The notes under the pieces: model-generated | Databases searched by the model: none | Told to the model about the DNA's origin: nothing | Seen by the model: the letters and a program-made list of their open reading frames with translations, nothing else | Program-made: the position numbers and the translations under genes | NCBI GenBank assembly: GCA_026874595.1 | Contig: CM049317.1 | Coordinates: forward strand, 35,802,901 to 35,866,900 | Origin: Sipunculus nudus | Taxonomy: Eukaryota > Annelida > Sipuncula > Golfingiida > Sipunculidae | Length of the DNA stretch: 64,000 bases | Reading direction: 5' to 3' | Shown here: positions 1 to 12,538 of the stretch, one piece after another | Layout of the letters: each line of letters begins with the position of its first letter | Numbering within the stretch: the stretch's first letter is position 1

Positions 1-1530
1 ATATAAAAAAATTCCATGACATCCATAAAATTTATTTATGATTTCATAAAGAACCGTATATTTAAATATATACATCACCAATAAACCTAACAAACATGGA
101 ATATCAATTGGGGAAAAATAATGCACATGAAATGTTTGTGACAAGGATATCGTTGTGGTTGCATTATTTTATTTAGTGAAGTCGTTGCTTCAGTAATTAA
201 CAGTCTAGGAATTTCCCGCAATACATAAAAGATTCAAGATCCTGAGGTCGGCTTGTCTATACTAACAGCTACCTTATTTGGAAATTCCAATATCACTTAG
301 CATGAGAGCATGCATTGTAAATGTTGAACTACATACCCGTATATGATAGATCAAGCTGTGATGTGGTTACCTGTGAGCTGTGGTGGGTATAGGCCGAGCG
401 AGGTAAAACTTCCTCATCAGTAGAAATACGTTCTGACGTTCTGTAATGTCGCTAGAACTCGGCTGATGACAGAGAAGTGACTGATCCCCCCCCCTCCCCC
501 GTGTGAAAAGCTATACTTTCAGCAGGTTTATGATACGCAGGCGGATAACAAGTCTTGTCTTAGAAGGCAATAGTAAATTTACCTGAAATTATTTTAGGAT
601 CAGAAAGTAAATTAATAACATATATACAATTATTGACATAAAGATTTTACCGGTTGTATAAAATATATAAAACCATCCTTCCTGTCCCAGGAAATAGGGA
701 TAAAATTGAGTTTACACCAATATCAGAATAATATAGATAATTACCGCATAAGTTTATACCCATACAGTATATTACTTGCATACAGAAATAGAAATTACAT
801 ATGATTGTTGTTACGTACTTTATTATGTATGTTTTTATGTATGTTTATGTACAGGGGCGAATGTAAAATCCATCCGTTAAAAGCAATTGCAAATCTTAAT
901 AACCACATATTAATAATAATTACTTAGCCATGTACTCTGTAATAACCACTGTCATCTATATGTTATATCTTGTATTTATGTATTGTTGTAAATAAAAAAA
1001 AATAAATAAATAAAAACTGGAAATGTGCATTCTATCATGTTGGGGGAGGGTCCATACTGTGGAATACAGAAAAAAAAGCTCTGCGAACATTGAAATCCCG
1101 GTTCTGAAGTTCATATTTGAAATTGCAGGTGTACACAAGCCGTATTGCAAATATATATCCACTTGACACACTCTGACGATGTAGTGGGGCTCGACCGTGA
1201 CGAGAACAGGCGGGCAGGTGATTGCTTGGCGGTCGAGGCTGGACCGTGTTTGCATTCACTTATTGTCCGGACATCTCAAGGTTCATTCGTGCATATGTGT
1301 CTGCACATTTGTGAATATTCCTGGAAATCCTTTCTTGATCCAGATTATTAGCCGAACCTGCACCAAAATCTAATTCTTCACTGGCCTGTTCCCGAAGTTC
1401 CCAGAATATTCCATGAAATTATGTTCATGAATGTTTTGAATGGCCCAATATCAGTTGTTTTTTGTTTTGTTTTTTTTGGCATATTTTTAACAAAGTTTGA
1501 TAACATTACCAGGTTCGAATTACTTTTAGA
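1..1530. other. Intergenic, no gene recognised
   Basis: AT-rich DNA with a C tract at 487-499 and a less AT-rich patch at 1170-1260 containing overlapping short frames without recognisable motifs. Confidence 0.5.
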
Positions 1531-1580
1531 AATTAATAAGCAGGATGTGCTAATCAATTAGTACATCCTGCTTATCAATT
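1531..1580. repeat. 50-bp near-perfect palindrome
   Basis: The 24-base arms at 1531-1554 and 1557-1580 are inverted with two mismatches around a central CA. The core arm is AAGCAGGATGT. It can form a cruciform; the two-base centre argues against a microRNA hairpin. Confidence 0.9.
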
Positions 1581-2519
1581 GAAAAAAAATAGCCAAAACT
1601 AAGGAGAACAAATAAAATCGTTCTCAAAAGTCCTTTTCATGTGTTTTCCTTTTGCAATGGTCTGTTCCACCCTCTCGTGTTCACCTTTTTTTGCAACGAA
1701 AATTTCTATTAGTTACTTTTCGAAGGAAAGATAGTGATGAGGAGAAATAACTAAAGGGCTAATTTTCAACAAAGTAAAGAAATATTTAACACAGAATTAT
1801 TTAAAAATATGAGAATTCGGTCTACTTTTTACAACGTGTATTCTGCAGAAGTGTCAGATAGGTCTATTGGTGTAAAAAAGAGTGATTTTTCTTACTTGAA
1901 AAGAATTAAAAAAACTTGTTAAGTTATGAAGATCTTGATAAGTTCACCCAACATGCCTTTTCATATGGCCTATGTTTTTTTTCATATTTGTATAATATAA
2001 TAAATAACCTTCCAAACTATAATTCGAAACATAAGCCTTAACACGTTTTTATTTGCTGACAAACGCCCGGATCCTCCTTATCACACACCGGTACGTAATC
2101 TCGCAACTATACCACGAGCGGGCGGGCCCATGACTGTGTATTAGCGTTTCACGACGACGAAATGCCCTACAAAAATGGACAAAATTTCAGGATAGAGGGC
2201 AAAAGAACAAATTATATGGGTTTTTTCACCGCATTTTCAGACGAACCCCGCAATTTGACTGACTCTATTATTACTGACAATGTAAAATATTGACATCGAC
2301 AGCACTCAATTATAGTGCTAATGATTGGATCAAACGGTAGAAACTGGCACATTTAAAGTGCATACGGCCCGTTTAATGAATGCAGATAATTTGTTTGGTA
2401 AGTTAAATACGAATATTTTGCTCTTTGATTCACTTTGATGATGTATATCACGTCCAGCCCATCGAAGCTGGAACTTTCTTCCGTGCAAAAAACTACGGTC
2501 AGACAGTCACAAGGGGGTC

Positions 2520-2610
2520 AGAGGTCAGATGACGTCCATGCAAATTATATCGAAGTCAACCAATGGACGCATGGGTTAAATGACGTCGATCTAATGTCAT
2601 CCAATGGGTG
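2520..2610 (+). promoter_or_regulatory. Clustered CRE, octamer and CCAAT motifs
   Basis: ATGACGTC occurs at 2529-2536 and 2580-2587, ATGCAAAT (POU octamer) at 2538-2545, and CCAAT at 2560-2564 and 2601-2605, all within 90 bp. The ATGACGTC...CCAATGG pair is repeated. A promoter or enhancer role is an inference; no adjoining gene was recognised. Confidence 0.3.
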
Positions 2611-3549
2611 TGTGGGTCTGGTGTCAACTAGTGTCAACATACGAAGTTTACAAAATGCCGCTCAGTGAGTAAAAGCTAAAACATGTCAAATTTGAACCGC
2701 CCAGGTTAAATGGAATGAATGAATGACGAATGAACACATGAAGTTCGATCAGAATTTACTGACAGGAAATCTGTTGATTAGCAGAATGAATTTATTTTCT
2801 CAGAATATTAAACAAGGGACTTCTGGGTCACGTCGCTCAGCTGAATTTCGGAAAATATTAGTAACTGCAAAATATTTTTGTTTCTTATGGTTTTTCCATG
2901 TATATTACCATTTGAGAAGCTAAGAGAAAATGGCCCAGCTTAAATGAAACTCTGTAAATTATAGAATAATGGACATGAGCTAAAGCATATGGACTGTGTA
3001 ATAAATGAAACCTTTGGCCTGAAACCATTTAGTGATGCACCAAGGGAAAAAATGGGCTTACGGTAAGTGTCATATAAAAGTTCCATTTCATAAACAAATA
3101 CTGTGTGAAGGTAATTAATTTTTCAAAAGTTAAATATATGGCCATATGAGTTAAAAATTAATCCCACAAAGTTTGACCAATATTTCTAATTAAAAAAAAC
3201 TAGATAACTAGGCCCCACCAACTTTAAGAGATATGAACGAAATGCTACAAAGTATTTATATCTTCTTAAATCTTGTCAGTTAGCACTTTCATTAGGTCCT
3301 AATATTTTACCATATATGAATATTAGGATTAAATTCCTGAACATTTTTTTCTTTAAAACAATCAAAATTGTCCAAGTCTCAACAAAAAGAATTTTTTAAC
3401 ATTAAAATTATCAGCTTTGTCTTGTATATTAGTCCTGTGTATCGAAGCGGTGGGTTCAGTGAGGGGTCTCTGTTGTTACTGTTCATCGCTGAAAAAAATG
3501 TGAAATTATAAGATTCATCTTGTTTAGAGTACAGGTCTGTCAACAGAAT

Positions 3550-3579
3550 GGGGGGGGGGGGGGGGGGGGGGAGAGAGAG
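3550..3579 (+). repeat. G22 homopolymer followed by (AG)n
   Basis: Twenty-two G residues then AGAGAGAGA. It is a likely G-quadruplex or slippage site. Confidence 0.95.
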
Positions 3580-3689
3580 AAAGGCTCCCTGTGGTATTTA
3601 AACTGGCAGCCTGATCAAGCTCAACAAGAGAGAGGGCTTGCCGGAGTGATGGGATTACATAACAGCCTGGGGAGCACAGAGAGTTGCAT

Positions 3690-5650
3690 TGAATGACCTA
3701 CAGTGACCTCAGTGGACTGCTTGACAATTTAAGGGAATACAACAAGAGCCTCCAAACAAATTCAATAACTAGCCTAATTTTGCAGCTTTTATTTTTCATA
3801 TTTAAGATTTTAACAGATTTAATTCTTATGTGTACAGGCTGTGAAAATAACATCCACAGTACTTACAGGAAAGAATTGTGCCGTGGCCAAAATTTAAGGT
3901 ACTGATTTTATATTTATGCTAATAACTTAAAAAAAATTGCAAATTTCAGATCTAATTTTCCGTATACAATTGAATCTTGATTAAATGATGTTATATTCCT
4001 GATAAAAAGTCTCAGCCATTCTTATGTTAAGTTAGTAAATATATATCCTGATTTTTTACAAAGTGCATTATGTTTGGGCCTATAACTTCAACAAGTTACG
4101 CAATACTGACCTAAATTTTGGTATGTACATAGGAAATGTATAGAAGAATATGAATATTTACAATTACATCTAACATTATGCCAATTTTTGGATTACCAGG
4201 TAAACAAAAGTAGGGTCATGATGCTAGAAAATACAAATACATTAAGTCTTCTAAAAAAACTTCAATAGCTAGACTATTTTTTAAGCTTATACTTTCAAAT
4301 TCAAAATTCATTAGATTAAATCCATATGTAAACTGGCTGTGAAAATTAAATCAAATATACTTATAAGAAAAAAACGTGCCATGGTCAAATTTAGGCAAAA
4401 TTTAAGGTACCAATTTTTTGTTTTTGCCAATATTTTTAAAAATTTAACAGATTTTGATCTAATTTTGGGTATACAATTTAATTTTGATTAATAAAAGATA
4501 TATTACTGGAAAAAAATCCATAGGTTTAAAATGTTTTGTGTTAAGTGATCAAATATCTTTCCTGATTTTTTACAAAATGCATTATGTTTGAGCCCATAAC
4601 TTTTTTTAAATCATATAATAGGGACCTAATTTCTGGCATGTACATAGGAACTATATAGAGGAATATTTATGGTAAATATTAAGAAAAACAGGTGAGTGGT
4701 TTCGTAGTTAGGCTGTCCTGAAATGTGAAAATAGGTTTTTAATAAAAAATTGAGGTTTTTCCTTAATTTCTCAAAGGAACAAAGTCGCAAAGGCCCAGTT
4801 TTCGGCTTGGTAGGAGATCTTGGGGACATCTAACATTATGCCAACAACCTTGGGAGCATACAGAGCTGCACTGAATGACCTACAGTGACCACAGTGGACT
4901 GCTTGACAATGTAAGGGAATACAACAAGAGCCTCCAAAAGATTCAATAACTAGCCTAATTTTGCAGCTTTTATTTTCAAATTTCAGATTTTAACAGATTA
5001 AATCCTTATTTGTACATGCTGTGAAAATTAGATCAACAGTACGTACAGGAAAAAAATGTGCCATGGTCAAAATTGGGCAAAATTTAAGGTACCATTTTTT
5101 TATTTTTGTTAATATTTTTAAAAAGTTAAAAGATTTTGATCTAATTTTGGGTATACAATTTAATTTTGATTAATTAAAGTTATATTACTGGAAAAAAGTC
5201 CATAGCTTTAACATGTTTTGTGTTAAGTGATCAAATATCTTTCCTGATTTCATACAAAATGCATTATGTTTGGGCCCATAACTTTTTTAAATTATACAAT
5301 ACAGACCTAATTTCTGGCATGTACATAGGAACTATAAAGAGGAATATTTATGGTAAATATGAGGAAAAACAGATGAGTGGTTTTGATATTAGGCAGTCCT
5401 GAAGTGTGAAAATAGGTTTTTAATAAAAAATGAGGTTTTTCCTTAATTTCTCAAAGGAACGAAGTCGCAAAGACCCAGTTTTTGGCTTGGTAGGAGATCT
5501 TGGGGACATCTAACATTATGCCGAATTTTGGATTCCTAGATCTTACGGTTTCAAAACGTGCCACATCTACGGACGGACGGACGGACAGACGGACGGACGA
5601 CGGACAATGGACCACGACTATAGCTCAGATGACTTATAGTCAGCTGAGCT
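3690..5650 (+). repeat. Repeat family A, compound copy with internal duplications
   Basis: Three related units follow one another (about 3690-4230, 4240-4850, 4860-5650). The start GAATGACCTACAGTGACC at 3692 returns at 4874, and GGAGATCTTGGGGACATC occurs at both about 4812 and 5491. The right end holds an ACGG-rich tract (5573-5605) and a hairpin: AGCTCAG (5622-5628) pairs with CTGAGCT (5644-5650) and GACT pairs with AGTC around a TAT loop. Other copies lie at 11555-11806 and, inverted, at 36110-36650. No coding potential is seen; the class is unknown. Confidence 0.75.
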
Positions 5651-5675
5651 AAAAATCGTACTAATACGATATTCT

Positions 5676-5730
5676 CCTGCCAAAAATCTTAAAAATCGGA
5701 CTAGTACGATTAATCGGACTAGTTGGCAGG
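5676..5730. repeat. Short inverted-repeat element CCTGCCAA / TTGGCAGG
   Basis: CCTGCCAA (5676-5683) is inverted at 5723-5730, enclosing two copies of ATCGGACTAGT. Just upstream, ATCGTA CTAA TACGAT forms a smaller hairpin. It may be the remains of a small transposon end. Confidence 0.45.
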
Positions 5731-6059
5731 TCTGAATTTATTTCATGCGTGTTTTATCTTTGTAAGCTGTAAAGTGGATTTTTATTGACGGACTGTTAGA
5801 CAGGCAGGCGAACATTCAGAATTAAAAAGCATTCCCATCCAAGCTACAGCTAAGGGCAACCAGTAAACCATATTTTTCATGTAATCAGATATTTAGGGAT
5901 GTTACCGTCTTAAAAAGAAAGGGTAATGATGGACAGACATATACTGTCTAACGGACTGGCACATCGTCCAAACTGAAAAGCAACCCCTTCAAAATCTACC
6001 TTTGAGGAAAACCGCCCGAAGCAAATTGAAAAGGAGTAATATTTAACGAAGCGAATTGG

Positions 6060-6175
6060 AATAGAATCAGATAATATTTGAGGAGCTACCGTCCGGAAAT
6101 GGAGACGTGACGGACGGCCAGACATACGAACAAAGCAAAATCAGTCCCCCTTCCTTCGAAAACGGTGGACAATAA
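6060..6175 (+). repeat. Degenerate GACGGACGG-type dispersed repeat
   Basis: CTACCGTCCGGAAATGG, GTGACGGACGG and AGTCCCCCTTCC occur in the order seen in dispersed molluscan-type repeats that carry GACGGACGG runs. The likeness is from general recognition, not comparison. Confidence 0.35.
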
Positions 6176-6939
6176 AGCCTATTTTAACGTCTATTAAACA
6201 TCAATTCACGCATTCGAGATAAAGGTGGATCTTTAGTGAGCCTGTAAAAGGTAAAGGAATAAAGGTTTATCAACATTTTAACACAAGGTGGAGCGAATGA
6301 AAAATACCCGAAATATAGGCCTACCTGTTCATGTAACCAGATTTAGACTGTTTATGGCACTCTTTTTTGCGCACAAGCACACACAGATTTCACAAAAAAA
6401 GAGAACTTTAGAACTCACTTTATTGGCAATATAATTACAATATTGTAGCGAAAAGTCATATGACTAGATTGTTCGTGTCGACGTGCACAACATATACACA
6501 CACCTGAAAGGCAACAATTACCCCTACATAATCCGCAAGTAAAATAAATGAACAAGGTCAGATATACACACAGACATGCAGGCGACACAGGTGTGACCAT
6601 TCAGGTCAATGCATCATGGGATATCAAGACCACGTGATCTGGTCTCATCATTATACATCATACAGTTCTGTAACCTGTACAGTTCTACTGACAAACATTG
6701 ACAGAGCCATCAGGGGTATTATGCTTCTCTAGTAGTCAGACGAAAATTACTGAACATTTTCACCCGACTGTATTATGCTTAAGTGCACGGCAGTTTTATG
6801 GTTATAATAAGAATCTCTTTGACTTAATGTACCAAAGAAGGTGTACTTGGTCAAAATACATTCGTTATGCTGAAATAAAGTACAAAAAATGTAAATGCAT
6901 ACAGAAAACTCTTTGATTACAAGAATACACATTTTCTCC

Positions 6940-6943
<4 letters not shown>

Positions 6944-7007
<64 letters not shown>
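6944..7007. repeat. (TA)32 microsatellite
   Basis: Uninterrupted TA dinucleotide tract. Confidence 0.98.
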
Positions 7008-7008
<1 letters not shown>

Positions 7009-8770
7009 TGCTCTTGGTCTAAACTCGATAAATAACATTAAAAAATCTCAGAACTTTGTAAATTAAGCAAACGGAGGTTCCTTCTGTACCCACTAGCATG
7101 ATACAGGCAGCAGAGTATTTCTGGATTAACAAAACCAATATATCTGTTATGACGTCATATACTGGCCCTACACGTGGTAAATCTACATGAACTCATGACA
7201 TTCTAGCACAGTCTGAACCAAGGTGGGGGTCACTGATATTTATTATTATCGGCCGAATGCACTTATATATTCTGCATATAATTTTTGCATTTTTGTGACC
7301 CTCTGTTGTGATTAATAATCGTTAGTGTAATAATCATAACATTTATTTATATTATGCTAAATTAAAAACATTAACATTATCCATGCTGACACCCCCGTAA
7401 AAAGCCTAAGATAGCTTTGTACGACTGGCCTGTCATTCTAATAGTTATATTAGTCACTAAAATATGTCAAATGAATCGCAAGCCAACGTGCTTTGACAGA
7501 CCCGAGCGATCAAAAACCTCTAGGACAGCTTTTGGCAAAGTTCTGGTACATGCTGCCATCTGTTGGCGAATTTAGAAATTTATTGGTTATGTACTTTTAA
7601 CTACGAGTATGAACCAGGCTTGTTCATCGGCGCAAAGAGGTGGTAAGAAGGCTCAGATCAACCGCACGCTGACCCCAAACACTCGCAAAACAAAAAACAC
7701 CAGTACAATGTGACTGTCCATTAAAATGCCGGGCTCTTGCGCTCCCCATTTTTCTAAAAACTATATACTGAATACAGAAAGCATATCTGATGCAGGATGA
7801 AAGCAGAACCCTATAAATAAATAAAATGCTTGCATTTGAACAAGGTATAATCACACACGGTAATATATTTGAATAAGGTGATGCATTTGGTTCCAATTTT
7901 ACAAGAGCACCTTAACTATGTATATAAAGTACAAATTTTATCTACACATAATCTCTGATACATTTACTGATCTTAACTTTTAGCTTGCAGAATACAAGTA
8001 ATAGTATTCCTAATTTTGGGTTTACAAGGACATTACCTCAGGATCTACCTGTATGCTCAGTTATTGAAGTTCTCTTGTTATTATCTGTGCCCTAACTACC
8101 AGCTAGCCACCCGAGTTATCTCTATGGCTCAGCCTGAGCAAAGGTCAGCTAAGCTAAATAAAATACATAACTTCTAATAAATATTGATTCATATTTATAT
8201 AACATCCTGTATTTATATTACTCAATTGTATGACATAAGTGTACACTACATCCACATTAAGGAACTGCTAACTAAAACTGTAGTGCTTTGGCCCTGGTAT
8301 ACATTTATAATATATGCCTGATGCACTCACTTTTACATCCAAATATGCAATATATAAAACTAAATGATTAATAATAGTGTGCCCTATGCCAGAATGCTAG
8401 CAGTTTATGCCAATAACATTATTACAGTGACTGTCTGGAGCTGTAGGGTTACTGAATCATGGCTCCAACAACAGGGTAGCAGCATACAATACATTTATTT
8501 CATTTTATATTTCACTGATTAAAACCACCCATTCAAAATAAAAATATATTCTTACTGTATATTTTTGCATTATTATGACAATGAGATAAATCCCATAATA
8601 TCAAAATAACTGCACTAAAACATTTTTTTTAATATGTTGACTTCATATGCGTGTCATATAAACTACATGAACTATATGTTAAAACATTAACATGTTCTCA
8701 GATAAAGCTGATACTAGTTGGCTTATTATTCTTACTCCCACCAGTGACAATGATACCATAATCATCACAC

Positions 8771-8846
8771 CACGGTCATTACAACCACACAAAGTTTACT
8801 GTATGTACTCACGGTCATTACAACCACACCAAGTTTACTGCCTGCA
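8771..8846 (+). repeat. Two-copy direct repeat CACGGTCATTACAACCACAC
   Basis: The segment CACGGTCATTACAACCACAC plus AAGTTTACTG occurs twice, about 42 bp apart, with one mismatch region. Confidence 0.8.
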
Positions 8847-11554
8847 GTACATACATATATACCAAAGTTTAACTCTGCCCTCTCTGTGGCTCCTAATATA
8901 CAACAATGGTAATTTCATAATTGTTCCTTATTGTTCCAACAATGTATGAAGCACAGTCTTACCTAATAATAACAGTACTGCTGCTCAAGCCAATGGTGGA
9001 CTTTGAAGAGATTAACAGATATTTTTATGAACTAATGCAACAGTTGCTCCAAAACTCAAACCATTTATATAAACACTGGAGTGGAAGTTAAAGCCATGTT
9101 GGTCTAAAGTGAATGGGATCAGAATGTATCCTCATTTATTAACTTGTTAACTTGTCCTTCACCGTTCTTTAATTGTTAGATTTGGTCCCAACTGTCTCAA
9201 CACCATAACATGTCACAATTACATCCTGTTGGTAACAGCAAAACTGCTGACAAGACAGGGGTGATGTTTTAAAAGTAACACTACTCATTCATTTGGGTTT
9301 TTCATTCTCTTTCAATGTGGGTATGATAATACAACATCTAAGGTAAATATTGTACTTAATTTACAGTTAATTCATTAATGTTAAAATTCTAAGAAACAAA
9401 GCATATGAAACCAGTGTGTAATACTGATAAAATGTACTTGGCCCATACAATTCATGGTCCCAGGTAAATAATATCTTCACGACTAAGTCTTATACTTAAC
9501 ATCAGTGTGTGAAAAATAAGATCAGAAATGGAAAGACCTGGCGATTGTTGTGAGAAGGTCATGATTTTAGAATGTGGAACCCCCTGTAGGGCGTTTTGTG
9601 AACTATAGTACAACATGCATGTAATTTTAGTTCTGAAATATATTGGTAGGATAATCGTTACATGGCCTGAGGCAAGAATCTGCATGTTAATCATAAAATG
9701 TTAAAACCACTGTGTTGAGAGTAAAATGTGTATAAAAGAGGTCAGTTGTTACTTGCTGGTTTAATAGCGTTCTGAAGAAACACACTGTAATGTTATTTAA
9801 AATATCAAAATGCACTCTTATTTCAAAGAGTAAATAGGCATTGCCCCAAATAATAAAATCTGAAAATAAACTTGAACAAATGACCATTTGCCTTTGAACA
9901 TTAAAAATAAATCTGTAAAACAGCAGTACATAAAATGTGATATAAAACTAAATATCTACACATCAAATACACAATGTCTATAAAATAATATATGAACACA
10001 CCTTTTTGAGTTTATTACACATTCCTTCTTGCAGATTTTTTAAAATTTTGCACTTTCATAAAGCAAAAAAATACAAGTATACCAAATATATTCTAATGAT
10101 ATAGGCTTATCTACACACAAGCTATCACTTATCTGAGGTATAACGGAATAAAGTGCATCTAATGAGTATGAATTGAACACAAGCTGTTGCAATTACAATG
10201 ACTCTGTTGTATCCCTTTAAAATGAATACAACCATATTACAATACACAGTCTTAGCAGAAATGGTGTACAGCCACCGGTATGACAGATCAGTACAACTGA
10301 TCATTTCTTATAGGAATGGGAATTTATACAATATACTGATACAGATTATGTGGACATACATCGAAATAAAATACATTTGGTTCTTAACTCACCTAAGATG
10401 GAACAATATGGATTGTCAAATGTGGTCAATAGTAAGCTAATATTACAAATATTTAACTGCAGAACATAAGAGACACAAATAGTTATAAAGAGGAACTCTC
10501 CAATATTGACTGGACCTGGGTTTTATGCCTGTATGGAGAGTATTTTTTTTTTCATCTGACCTCCTTTGAGTGTATATAATACAGAGGTGTACATGACACA
10601 TAGGTGCAGGTAACAAGAGGTTTCCCTGTAAATAAAAATAACAAATGTGATGGCTTATGCTAAGGAATTAAAAGGATTAAAAAATAAGATGATATAAATA
10701 TTATGAAACCAGATATATAAAGATCAGAATACCTGCTACCATTGACTAGATACACTAAGGTAAGAAAGGATTTATAATGATCCCCATAAAAAAATGTCTA
10801 TCTTACATTCTTTGGGAAAATATCAACTTCTTGCTTTAATTTTTCTGTTTTATTTAATCATGGGAAGCAGAGTAGATTTTGTTTGAGATTTTCGTAAAGG
10901 GACCCATGGGTCACAGCTCTTGGATGAATTTTTCAAATTGCATATTTCAAAATGCAAATTCAAATAATTTTTATCATGTCTTTAATACTAGTAATATAAT
11001 ATATTATAATATATTGTTTATAAGTTTTGAACATAATACAATTTACAGCTATATAATTATAACGTAGATTGCAGAACACTTGCACTAATTCTACACATAA
11101 GTTGATTCACAATTCTAAACTGCACCATCTTATATCCCTAATTTTGTCAGATAACACTACATTATGCATCAAATGTATTTTTTACCACAAAAATATACCT
11201 GATAACAAACCAATAAATTTCTGACAGTAAAACTTATTTCAGAATTCACAATTCTAAATTGTGCCTTTATTTATCAATAATTTGGCTCATATAATCATTT
11301 TATGCATACTGATTGGTTGAATTATATATTCATTTGTTTAAATTATTCAAAAGGAAATTAACTTCTTTAAACACACTACATTACCTCTAGATTACTCCTT
11401 GAATTACTATCTCAAGCAATGTATGATAAATTGGTGTGAAAACAGCTTTTAAATTAATAAATAAAGTTCAAACAATAACAAGTCTTGCATTACACTTGGT
11501 GAATATTGCTGTGTGTGTAGACACGTTATATAAAATATATGAATGAAAACATTA

Positions 11555-11806
11555 ACACCAGTGGTTTTCATAGTTGGCAGTTTTGAAGTGAAACAATGGG
11601 TTTTTCCTTGAAAAAAAAGTTTTTTCCTTAAGGAACAAAATCACAGTGACCCAGTTTTTGGTTTAGTAAGAGAACTTGGGGACATCTAACTGTATGTAAA
11701 ATTAAGGATTTTTAGGGCAAATGGTTTCAAAATGTGCCTTGTAAATGGAAAGCTGGACAGACAAAGGACCATCACTACAGCTTAGATGACTTAAGTCAGC
11801 TGAGCT
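11555..11806 (+). repeat. Repeat family A, partial copy
   Basis: It shares the block CACAGTGACCCAGTTTTTGG through GGGGACATCTAAC with the copies near 4.8 and 5.5 kb, and ends in the same hairpin (AGCTTAG 11779-11785 against CTGAGCT 11800-11806, with GACTTAAGTC in the centre). The ACGG tract is lost. Confidence 0.7.
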
Positions 11807-12085
11807 AAGAATGACAAAGACTTCTAATGTGATGTAAAGCTGAAATTGAGAACAGTGAACTAAACGTGTGTAAAACAATGGTTTCAAAGACAAAATGTAC
11901 CTAACAAATGTCAAAAGACAAAAATGTTACAAAGTTAAACTGTGGGATAAACTGTCACAATTAATTCAAGTTAATAATGTTTGATATGGAGAAGGTCCCA
12001 TCACAGCTTCTCTGATTTTGAATGTACTCATTTTATTCAATTCATGCATGTGTCATCAGTCTAACAAAAGCCTGTCCTCTTTTTC

Positions 12086-12215
12086 AGTCTGGGAAGTATA
12101 TTTTGTTATGTCACCTTTTGTTGGGTAATATTGTCCTGTCACATTTTGCCTGGGTAGTACATTTTGTTTTGTCACATTTTGTCGGGTAACATTTTGTCCT
12201 GTCACATTTTATCTA
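12086..12215 (+). repeat. Degenerate minisatellite TTTTGTCCTGTCACATTTTG
   Basis: GGGTAGTACATTTTG, GGGTAACATTTTG and TGTCACATTTTG words recur four to five times with spacing of about 25-50 bp. Confidence 0.65.
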
Positions 12216-12532
12216 GACTTTTTTCATCAGATTCATAACCTGTATATAACATAAAGCTAAAACTATATAACTTTTTACATTACCCTGGAGAACAATTTCC
12301 TATCTGTATCTGACAGGTGAATACTGGTGTCATCCCAGAGTTACCTAGAACATTAGACTTGTAAAGCTCATGCCACTTATACATATCACAAAAGCTGAAC
12401 ATCACATTAACATCTCAATATGAGTCAAACACAGACTGTGACCTAATTAAAGCTCTTGAAAGGAAAAGTGCTATGGTACCTCCCAAAATGCAAAAGCATA
12501 CTGAGTATAATGTAGCCTGCTATATCCTGAAA

Positions 12533-12538
12533 TTTATT
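12533..12538 (-). terminator. Possible polyadenylation signal downstream of TMEM169
   Basis: This is AATAAA on the minus strand, about 1.9 kb beyond the TMEM169 stop. It is the first canonical hexamer I noticed below the stop codon. Other AATAAA motifs follow further down in this AT-rich DNA, so its use is unproven. Confidence 0.2.

Noticed and set aside
1145-1351. 68-codon frame in a GC-richer patch
   Set aside because: No homology recognised; overlapping frames on the other strand are equally long.
1531-1580. Palindrome as a pre-microRNA
   Set aside because: The loop would be two bases and the arms are almost perfectly paired, unlike a precursor hairpin.
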